Below, one piece after another: positions 1-4,892 of a stretch of 11,730 nt of DNA (position 1 is the first letter of the stretch; each line of letters starts with the position of its first letter). The notes below the pieces were generated by a model. It did no database searches. It saw only the letters and a list, made by a program, of their open reading frames with translations, and was not told where the DNA came from. The stretch covers positions 1 through 11,730 of the forward strand of contig NZ_JBHSBN010000059.1 of assembly GCF_042650605.1 (NCBI RefSeq), written 5' to 3'. Origin of the DNA: Micromonospora_J zhanjiangensis. Its GTDB lineage: Bacteria > Actinomycetota > Actinomycetes > Mycobacteriales > Micromonosporaceae. Made by a program: the position numbers and the translations under genes.

Positions 1-94
1 CTACCTGGCGACGGCCGCCGCGTCCATTCACGACACCCGCGATCCCGGTCACACAACCCGACGATCACCCACGGTCACATCGACCGCCCTGGGA

Positions 95-403
95 TCAAAC
101 TATCAATGGAGTTTTGAAAACGCCTCCTGCCATGCCGTCGCCGTACTCGTTCGGCGGGTCGAGCAGTCGACCGTTTCGCTGCTGACACGGTAGGAGTCCG
201 GCCAACTGGACGTACACTTCTCGACGCTCGACGGCGTTCCCCTCCGCGTCGAGTTCGTATCCCGTAAGCCAGACCCATCCGTCATACGTGTTGTCGTCCA
301 CCCGGGTGACCCGCAGCCTGACGGCACGAGCGCCGGCGAATTGAACCGATGCGGCGCGGCCGATCCAGACGACGACACCCGGGCCGAGTTCTAACCGTCG
401 CAA
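95..403 (-). CDS. Small hypothetical protein, paralog of the upstream gene
   Basis: This encodes about 102 residues of unknown function. The centre is beta-rich, with alternating hydrophobic residues (RLRVTRV) followed by a WVWLTGYELD segment and a REVYVQLAGL strand. The same layout is seen in the gene just upstream (RVSHV, EWVSLVGAV, RNVLVRRDWL), so I infer the two are tandem paralogs. The start chosen is TTG at 403-401, which overlaps the upstream stop codon by 13 bases. A GAGG (412-415 on the plus strand) lies 8 nt before it, so translational coupling is likely. There is no signal peptide, membrane segment or known catalytic motif. Proteins of this look are, from memory, common as unnamed small proteins in Micromonosporaceae. 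The reading frame is convincing but the function is unknown. The TTG start is the least certain point. Confidence 0.62.
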   Translation of the reverse strand: MRRLELGPGVVVWIGRAASVQFAGARAVRLRVTRVDDNTYDGWVWLTGYELDAEGNAVERREVYVQLAGLLPCQQRNGRLLDPPNEYGDGMAGGVFKTPLIV

Positions 404-651
404 AATCGGGGCCTCATGGGTGGGTTCTTCTCCAACCAGTCTCGACGGACGAGGACGTTTCTCGTCAACCCGTCGGTCGCCAATTGATCAGTGATGACAG
501 CGCCGACAAGGCTGACCCACTCGAAATCAGCCACCTTCGGTACGGTCACATGACTGACCCGCAGAGTCAGGGTGCTCTCGTACTTGCGTGGATATTCCCA
601 CGTGCCCGCCGGGAGCGTGAGCAGGTCACCTACCTGAACGAGTGTAAACAC
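391..651 (-). CDS. Small hypothetical protein, first gene of a two-gene unit
   Basis: This encodes about 86 residues of unknown function. The open frame runs further upstream, to about 807, but that extension is low-complexity Arg/Ser/Pro sequence and is probably not translated. I chose GTG at 651-649 because a full GGAGG Shine-Dalgarno (657-661 on the plus strand) sits 5 nt before it. The protein then begins MFTLVQVGDLLTLPAGTW. It shows the same strand pattern as the downstream protein (LTLRVSHV, then EWVSLVGAV, then RNVLVRRDWL), suggesting a small beta-rich fold shared by both. It is divergent from the XRE regulator at 933, with a repeat-rich intergenic region between them, so that regulator may control it (inference). 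No enzyme motif, signal peptide or membrane helix is visible. Confidence 0.6.
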   Translation of the reverse strand: MFTLVQVGDLLTLPAGTWEYPRKYESTLTLRVSHVTVPKVADFEWVSLVGAVITDQLATDGLTRNVLVRRDWLEKNPPMRPRFCDG

Positions 652-656
652 TTCAA

Positions 657-661
657 CCTCC
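657..661 (-). promoter_or_regulatory. Ribosome binding site that fixes the start at 651
   Basis: Read on the minus strand this is GGAGG, five bases before GTG. It is the reason for preferring the 86-residue form of the protein over the longer open frame extending to 807. Confidence 0.6.
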
Positions 662-749
662 AGGCGATGAGGTGAGAAGTGGGGGCCGCTCGATCGAATG
701 GCCGCTCGACGAGCGACCCCCTGGGGTTCTGGCCGGAAGGACTGAAACG

Positions 750-827
750 GCCACCCCTTTATCGCTGGTGACGCCGACGACATCCCGTGAGAGCCACCCC
801 TTATCACTCTCGTCGGTCAGCGTCACC
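750..827. repeat. Direct and inverted repeats in the divergent promoter region
   Basis: GCCACCCCTTTATCGCT (750-766) and GCCACCCCTTATCACT (793-808) are near-identical direct copies 43 bp apart. Woven into them is an inverted repeat. GGTGACGC plus CGACGA (767-780) is matched by TCGTCG (810-815), four unpaired bases, and GCGTCACC (820-827). The cluster lies between the minus-strand small genes (start 651) and the plus-strand XRE regulator (start 933), which is where operator sites for a divergent promoter would be expected. On the minus strand the copies contain GATAA(A), which could also contribute to -10 elements. The repeat structure is directly visible; a regulatory role is inferred. Confidence 0.5.
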
Positions 828-873
828 GCGTCTCGTAAACAAGCTTGGCTTTTCACTGCCCACTATGGAAGCA

Positions 874-903
874 TTAACAGCAGTACACCGAAAACGGTAT
901 TGA
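874..903 (+). promoter_or_regulatory. Possible promoter of the XRE regulator gene
   Basis: TTAACA (874-879, five of six matches to the -35 consensus) is followed after 18 bp by TATTGA (898-903), a weak -10. Transcription would begin near 910, leaving a short leader that contains the GAGAGG ribosome binding site before GTG 933. The -10 match is poor, so confidence is low. Confidence 0.3.
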
Positions 904-932
904 TCAAGGGAATCCTGTAGAGAGGTGTAAAC

Positions 933-1730
933 GTGGGAAGTTTTCTTGATCTGTTCGGCGAGGAGCTACGGCAAGCGCGGACCGAGGCCGGACTGTCCCA
1001 GGAGGAGCTGGCGACCAAGGTGAGCTACAGCGCCGCCCAGGTGTCGGCGGTCGAGAACGGCCGGCGCCGGCCAACCCGAGACTTCACGACGAAGGTCGAC
1101 GCTGCGCTGGGCGTCAACGGGCGACTGTTGAGGCTGCTCGACGCCGCTCAGCAGGAGAGCGCGAAACCCTGGTTGCGGCCCTGGATCAAGGACGAACAAG
1201 CCGCGGCTGACCTCCGTTGGTTCGAGCCGCTGATCATCCCTGGTCTGCTTCAGACGGAGGGCTACGCCCGGGCGCTGCTGGCCGTGGGCGGGGCTCTCGG
1301 CGGAGACAAACTCGACGAGCAGGTCTCGGTCCGCTTGGAACGGCAGGCCGTCCTGCACCGGGACGGTCCGCTCAGGGCAACGTTCGTCATCGACGAGATG
1401 TGCCTACGCCGCCCGGTCGGCGGACCCAAGGTGATGCGGGCCCAACTGGATCACCTGCTCGCCGTCCTCGACGGCTGCCCGTGGGTGCGGGTCCACGTTG
1501 TACCACTGTCGGTCGGTGCCTACGCTGGCCTTGATGGCCCGTTCGCTGTGGCGACGTCCCGGAGCGGGGAGATAACCGCGTACATGGAGAACCAGCTAGA
1601 CGGTACGGTGGTTGAGCGAACGGAAGATGTGAGAGAAGTTCTGCGCGCCTGGGAATCCGTACGCGGGGAAGCTCTCCCATATCGCACATCGGTGGAGATG
1701 ATCAGGGAGGGTCGAGACGCATGGACCTAA
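933..1730 (+). CDS. XRE-family helix-turn-helix regulator with DUF5753 domain
   Basis: This is a 265-residue DNA-binding regulator. Residues 7-60 form a lambda-repressor-like helix-turn-helix (LRQARTEAGLSQEELA, then AQVSAVENGRRRP as the recognition region). Residues about 85-258 form the DUF5753 domain, with its typical LIIPGLLQTEGYARALL stretch (100-116) and a YMEN motif (217-220). The length is typical of this very large actinobacterial family, which includes WhiJ-like regulators of development and antibiotic production in Streptomyces. The GTG start at 933 has GAGAGG seven bases upstream. The stop codon lies inside the start of the following DUF397 gene (10-bp overlap), the standard arrangement in which the small DUF397 protein is thought to modulate its partner. 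The repeat-rich DNA upstream may be its own operator. The family call is firm; its targets are unknown. Confidence 0.93.
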   Translation: MGSFLDLFGEELRQARTEAGLSQEELATKVSYSAAQVSAVENGRRRPTRDFTTKVDAALGVNGRLLRLLDAAQQESAKPWLRPWIKDEQAAADLRWFEPLIIPGLLQTEGYARALLAVGGALGGDKLDEQVSVRLERQAVLHRDGPLRATFVIDEMCLRRPVGGPKVMRAQLDHLLAVLDGCPWVRVHVVPLSVGAYAGLDGPFAVATSRSGEITAYMENQLDGTVVERTEDVREVLRAWESVRGEALPYRTSVEMIREGRDAWT

Positions 1731-1915
1731 CTGGTGCCAACTGGCACAAGTCCACTCGGAGCAATACGAACGGCGGCGCCTGCGTCGAGGTGGCAGACAA
1801 CCTGCCGACGGTCGCTGTCCGTGACACCAAGGACGACGGACGAGGGCCCATCCTCGGGTTCTCCCGTAGCTCCTGGGCGACGTTCGTCCAGGGAGTGAAG
1901 CTGGGCAGCCTGTAG
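1721..1915 (+). CDS. DUF397-domain small protein, partner of the XRE regulator
   Basis: This 64-residue protein is almost entirely one DUF397 domain. It has WHKSTRSN near the N-terminus, then GGACVEVA, VAVRDTKD, and a C-terminal FSRSSWATFVQGVKLG segment. The ATG overlaps the end of the XRE gene by 10 bp. A GGAGG at 1706-1710 inside that gene serves as ribosome binding site, so the two are co-transcribed and probably translationally coupled. DUF397 proteins are near-universal partners of XRE-DUF5753 regulators in Actinobacteria. Genetic work in Streptomyces on whiJ-type loci suggests the small partner relieves or adjusts repression, and a toxin-antitoxin-like relationship has also been proposed for such pairs. 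That role is established for the family only in part and is inferred here. A terminator follows 16 bp after the stop codon. Confidence 0.92.
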   Translation: MDLTGANWHKSTRSNTNGGACVEVADNLPTVAVRDTKDDGRGPILGFSRSSWATFVQGVKLGSL

Positions 1916-1930
1916 CTGCCCCAGAGACAC

Positions 1931-1973
1931 GAAAGCCCCCGCGCTACCTACTTGGCAGGGCGGGGGTTCTTTC
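1931..1973 (+). terminator. Terminator after the XRE-DUF397 operon
   Basis: CCCCCGC (1936-1942) pairs with GCGGGGG (1960-1966). The stem is extended by GAAAG (1931-1935) pairing with CTTTC (1969-1973) across a two-base bulge, and the 3' side is T-rich. It lies 16 bp beyond the DUF397 stop codon. Confidence 0.8.
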
Positions 1974-2249
1974 GTTACAAAGCTTCCAGGGTCGCGCTCA
2001 GAGTAGGAAGACACGGTTCGGGCCGATCGGTCCGACCACGTCGGCCGCCTCCCCTCCCAGCCCGCTGGGTTTGACCCGACCCGAGCCGTCCAATGGCTGG
2101 CACCGGGCCCACTTGACGGCCTACGGCGGACACCGCCGCCTCGCTTGTGGCTTGCCGGTCCATGCCTGCCGAACATTCGCGATGCCGGGCTCCGGCGGTG
2201 GTCGGTTCTACGCCACGCCGGATGCTGTTGTGTTAATGCTGCCAACGTG

Positions 2250-2313
2250 CGCCGTGCGCGCCGGGGCGTGACCGGCCGCCAGACCGGACGCGCGCCCCGG
2301 CGCTGGCACGGCG
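2250..2313. repeat. Long GC-rich imperfect inverted repeat
   Basis: CGCCGTGC (2250-2257) followed directly by GCGCCGGGGCG (2258-2268) is mirrored by CGCCCCGGCGC (2293-2303), two bulged bases, and GCACGGCG (2306-2313). That gives 19 paired bases, and the loop contains two further self-complementary CCGG sites. It could be a terminator-like hairpin or the remains of a mobile element. No T-tract and no adjacent gene end explain it. Confidence 0.45.
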
Positions 2314-2543
2314 GGCCGAAGATCCGCCCTTGACCAAGCAAAGAAAGCTTGAACGCATGCTCAACGCCCCACGCCTGGCGCTATAGATCTCGAGCCTCGA
2401 TCGGAAACTGCTTCAGAACAGATGGCACCCGGACACCCCAACCCAGGTCGAAGCCGCGCCCACCTCCGTCGCGATCATGATCATTACTGCATTTCGAAGC
2501 CGAAGGTCGTGTCGGCACTTGCCGTGACCGTACCTCTATCTGC

Positions 2544-2549
2544 TACCTT
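2544..2549 (+). promoter_or_regulatory. Possible -10 element for a leaderless transcript
   Basis: TACCTT ends six bases before the ATG at 2556. That places the expected transcription start on the A of the start codon. No Shine-Dalgarno sequence is present, which fits leaderless translation, common in Actinobacteria. A -35-like TTGCCG (2519-2524) lies 19 bp upstream, slightly too far. This is inferred from position only. Confidence 0.4.
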
Positions 2550-2555
2550 GAGATC

Positions 2556-2738
2556 ATGGAGCCTAGGGTTCGGATCGTATACCTCTTGGTGCTGGTTGCC
2601 CTATTTATTGGGGGCCTACTTCTCGACCTTCCGGCATGGGCGGCCGCACTAATTGGCGTGGCGGCCATGATTCCCGTAGCGATTTTCGACGCACTCTCGA
2701 CACGCTCTCGACGTCGGCGTGAGGCTAAATCGACGTAA
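2556..2738 (+). CDS. Small two-helix membrane protein, probably leaderless
   Basis: This encodes about 60 residues. Two hydrophobic segments, roughly residues 7-23 (IVYLLVLVALFIGGLLL) and 27-45 (AWAAALIGVAAMIPVAIF), are joined by a short LDLP turn. A basic tail (RSRRRREAKS) follows, which by the positive-inside rule would face the cytoplasm. I do not recognise a family. The case for a real gene is the clean hydrophobic/basic layout, a TACCTT -10 at leaderless spacing, and a strong terminator 23 bp after the stop. It converges on the secreted-protein gene at 2813-3766 and shares that terminator. Whether the two act together is unknown. It could be a small stress or envelope protein, but nothing in the sequence decides this. 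Confidence 0.6.
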   Translation: MEPRVRIVYLLVLVALFIGGLLLDLPAWAAALIGVAAMIPVAIFDALSTRSRRRREAKST

Positions 2739-2761
2739 CCTGGGGCCGAGCATAACAAAAC

Positions 2762-2795
2762 GTCGGCCGGAATCGAATCTCCGATTCCGGCCGAC
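2762..2795. terminator. Bidirectional terminator between convergent genes
   Basis: GTCGGCCGGAATCG (2762-2775) pairs perfectly with CGATTCCGGCCGAC (2782-2795) around a six-base loop. On the minus strand the stem is followed by GTTTTG, a good T-tract for the gene at 2813-3766. On the plus strand it is followed by ATTTC, serving the membrane miniprotein gene. It is the cleanest hairpin in the left half. Confidence 0.9.
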
Positions 2796-2812
2796 ATTTC
2801 ATCTGCCGTTTA

Positions 2813-3766
2813 CTAGAGGCAATTCGTGGTGCTTACCTTGACCATGCTGTTCGTCATTGGCACAATCTTCTGCTGGTAGCAGGCTCCATTCTCCCAGGCA
2901 GAAGAGTAGTAAATGTCAACGATTGCCTGCCACACCTTCGTGAGGTTGACCGATGCTGCACCACAGATGAGAGTGGCTAGGGTCTTCACAAGCGCATTCG
3001 GGATTTTCCCGACGGCGGTGCAGGCGGTCGCGAAGCCAACTCCCCCCAGCCCGACAATAGCGATCGCGTATGCCTTGGCCTCGGATCCCCACATGTTGAG
3101 GTAGATGCCGACGCCATAGGTGATTTTCGGATCGACTACCACAGGATAAGTTGCATTGGTGGTGTCGGTGCTTTGGATCAGGGTGGCGCCTTCAAGCCTG
3201 TACGAGGTTGACAGCTCGCGGCCAGTAGCATCCTTGGCCCAAGGTGCTGCGATCTGGCCGACGATTTTCCCATCCGCTTCAACCAGATTGAAAGCCTTTC
3301 CGAAGGCTTCCATGTGCGTGCCAGGCGGAAGCTCGACGTTGTAACGCTGCGTGTTTGCGGCTGACGCAGTGCGCATCACGGCAAGGATCTGCGCACCGCC
3401 GTCTGCGCTTCGGACCAGCGAATCCGTGTCAGGCGCGATGTCACCAAATGCGCGAGCATTCCCGCCGTTCGAATAGGAAATCCCCCTCGCATCCCTGTTC
3501 TTTCTGGGCGCCTGGAGGGTCAGGGAAACGCTTTTTCCAGCAGCTGTGAGAAGTGCCGCTGGCTTGTCGGAGGGAATTTCAACCTTGCTGGTACCTACAT
3601 TGGGCCCCGCCGTGGACTGAGGAACACCGGCGCTGACCAGAGCGCGGTTGATTCGGTCTGCCGCCGAACCCGTTTGCGCTGCAGCCGGATTCGCCATCAT
3701 GGCCACCATACAGGCGGCCGCAAGGCCTGCGATTGCTCCTCCGGCCAAGGTTTTCGCGATCCTCAC
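2813..3766 (-). CDS. Secreted protein of unknown function with hydrophobic, cysteine-containing C-terminus
   Basis: This encodes about 317 residues. I chose GTG at 3766 because it begins a textbook signal peptide (MRIAKTLAGGAIAGLAAA, ending near PAAA at residue 30) and has GGGGAG four bases upstream. The open frame continues to 4033, but that extension does not look like protein. The mature N-terminal part (31-200) is polar and soluble-looking. A YPVVVDP motif at 207-213 is a hallmark I associate with extracellular actinobacterial proteins that carry it just before a C-terminal module. Here the module (214-317) has WG, a long Gly/Ala-rich hydrophobic stretch (231-271), and four cysteines (249, 268, 296, 316) that could form two disulfides. 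I know no function for this class. A membrane-active or toxin-like C-terminus is possible but unproven. No enzyme motif is visible. The gene ends at a strong shared terminator. Confidence 0.85.
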   Translation of the reverse strand: MRIAKTLAGGAIAGLAAACMVAMMANPAAAQTGSAADRINRALVSAGVPQSTAGPNVGTSKVEIPSDKPAALLTAAGKSVSLTLQAPRKNRDARGISYSNGGNARAFGDIAPDTDSLVRSADGGAQILAVMRTASAANTQRYNVELPPGTHMEAFGKAFNLVEADGKIVGQIAAPWAKDATGRELSTSYRLEGATLIQSTDTTNATYPVVVDPKITYGVGIYLNMWGSEAKAYAIAIVGLGGVGFATACTAVGKIPNALVKTLATLICGAASVNLTKVWQAIVDIYYSSAWENGACYQQKIVPMTNSMVKVSTTNCL

Positions 3767-3865
3767 ACCACTCCCCGTTCGCCGATGGTCTCTACTGGAA
3801 TTGCCAGGGTCCGAGTCGCACTTGGGTTGGTCGGAGCTAACCTGTAGTAGTGGTGGGGCTTTCCA

Positions 3866-3893
3866 ACTAGCCGCTGGCCATGGGGCGGCTAGT
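3866..3893. repeat. Perfect 9-bp inverted repeat upstream of the secreted-protein gene
   Basis: ACTAGCCGC (3866-3874) and GCGGCTAGT (3885-3893) are exact complements separated by ten bases that contain a further TGGCCA palindrome. The dyad is centred about 113 bp before the GTG at 3766, a reasonable place for an operator or leader hairpin. Its function is not known. Confidence 0.5.
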
Positions 3894-3948
3894 CGGCGTA
3901 GAATCACGCCTGTCCTCACTGATCCTCCTAGCTGGTTGTTGAGGACGA

Positions 3949-3982
3949 GAGCGGCTGCGGTGTTGCAGCACCGCAGTCGCTC
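3949..3982. repeat. Strong 14-bp stem-loop upstream of the secreted-protein gene
   Basis: GAGCGGCTGCGGTG (3949-3962) pairs with CACCGCAGTCGCTC (3969-3982) over a six-base loop, with one G-T wobble if formed in the plus-strand RNA. No T-tract follows on either side. It could be a leader hairpin, a terminator of a lost gene, or a fragment of a small mobile repeat. Confidence 0.5.
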
Positions 3983-4280
3983 ACCTGTGACTGTCTGGCG
4001 ACCGTCAGCATCTATGTCACCAGAGGCTGCCAAGGACCGTCAAGGCCACAGATCGGAAATTGAGAGACTCGTGGCAGCGGCAGCGCGGTATTTATGCAGG
4101 TCAACGAATTGCCCAACCTGGATGTAAAAATTTATGGGTGCAATTCTTGATCAAAGAATCGACTCAGCCATTGACTTGATAGTCCTCTTTTGCTACCGCA
4201 CTGTCCGACTCTCCCTGCGTCCGGGGCTGGCCAGAAGCTCACGGTGGCACGCCGGACTGTATGGCCAACGTGGACGGTCA

Positions 4281-4297
4281 TAACTGATTGTCAGTTA
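4281..4297. promoter_or_regulatory. 17-bp operator-like palindrome
   Basis: TAACTGA, a TTG centre, then TCAGTTA give a perfect dyad of 7-bp arms in a locally AT-richer patch. Its size and symmetry resemble operators of TetR- or MarR-type repressors, but no intact gene follows on either strand. It may be an orphan of a lost regulatory region. The palindrome is certain; the role is not. Confidence 0.35.
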
Positions 4298-4441
4298 ATG
4301 TTAAGGGCTTGTTGTGATCCTGTGGAACGCCCAGTCGCGGTTCGCCACAGGCGTGGAGCGCCTGCTACGTCAGCTGCGGATCGGGCCACCTTTACAGATA
4401 GACATATTTCCCGCCCCTGTCCTGTCATGAAAAAGTCTTCA

Positions 4442-4735
4442 CATCATGAAGCGCGTGTTGTCCGGAGAGGGTGGCCCGCTGGCAGTAGGTGCCGGCTGGA
4501 CGAGGTGCGGCTGCGACGGCTGGCCGAGTCCTTGAATGAAGGGCCGGTGGCCATGACTTCGGCGAAGATCAGCGGGACGTTGGCGCGGGTGTCAAATCTG
4601 ATCGCACGGATGTTCCGCACCCGCTATGCCATGCGCGGCACGTCGTACCTGCTGCGTCGCGTCGGCTGGTCCTCGCAGGTCCCGTCGCATCGGCCGACAT
4701 CGCCTACCTGGTCTGGGTCGCCGGCTGGCCGGTAT
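4442..4735 (+). pseudogene. IS630-family transposase remnant, frameshifted
   Basis: The plus strand encodes PAGSRCRLDEVRLRRLAE, then LNEGPVA. After a shift it reads HDFGEDQR, then back in the first frame TLARVSNLIARMFRTRYAMRGTSYLLRRVGWSSQVPSHRP. This matches the winged-helix middle region of IS630-type transposases, where the order is AGSRCRL, GPxAHGxxEDQRWTLARV, YTLRGxxYLLHRxGWSxQVPAHR, ahead of the catalytic DDE domain. The coding is broken. One base is missing near 4552 and two near 4576 (the Trp codon of QRWTL), and the frame is lost again near 4693, after which only a WVAGWP-like echo remains. The N-terminal helix-turn-helix and the whole DDE domain are absent, so this is a dead fragment. 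No terminal repeats were found. It marks an old insertion next to the enzyme locus. Confidence 0.75.
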
Positions 4736-4892
4736 CCGGACTGGCCGGGCTGCACTCACGCTCAGACCAAGCAGCCATCGATACTGACCGCGCCAGACCA
4801 GGCAAGTTGAGCAGTAATCCGATACAGTCCGGCGGTTTTGAAGTCGATACGGGAAAAGGTCGGGTTCGTCATGCCGTCGGTCGCCGGACGCG

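Larger units (their letters stand above)
1974..2555. other. Region without a convincing gene
   Basis: Open frames exist here on both strands (for example a 204-residue frame on the minus strand that also runs through the DUF397 gene). Their products are Arg/Pro/Gly-rich, match no family I recognise, and have no ribosome binding sites. The only structures I see are the large GC-rich inverted repeat at 2250-2313 and a GATCATGATC palindrome near 2473. The stretch is probably decayed or intergenic DNA. Confidence 0.5.
3767..4441. other. Non-coding region with several dyad elements
   Basis: No reading frame here looks like protein. The open frames on the plus strand are Arg/Pro/Ser-rich with no ribosome binding site, and the minus-strand frame is the untranslated extension of the secreted-protein gene. 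The stretch holds three dyad-symmetric elements (3866-3893, 3949-3982, 4281-4297), described separately. The first two lie upstream of the secreted-protein gene and may belong to its control region. Confidence 0.5.

Noticed and set aside
1..94. Open plus-strand frames at the left edge that could be the end of an upstream gene
   Set aside because: All three plus frames stay open for some distance and none gives a recognisable protein end, so a partial gene cannot be supported.
652..807. N-terminal extension of the small gene at 391-651
   Set aside because: The extension is Arg/Ser/Pro-rich, and a good GGAGG with GTG start at 651 explains the gene better.
1727..2341. 204-residue minus-strand open frame
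   Set aside because: It runs antisense through the confident DUF397 gene and its terminator, and its product is Arg/Pro/Gly-rich without any family resemblance.
3767..4033. Upstream extension of the secreted protein to 406 residues
   Set aside because: It would bury a textbook signal peptide about 90 residues inside the protein, and the added sequence does not look protein-like.
4166..4200. TTGACT followed by TACCGC as a plus-strand promoter
   Set aside because: The -10 match is poor and no gene follows on that strand until the dead transposase fragment.
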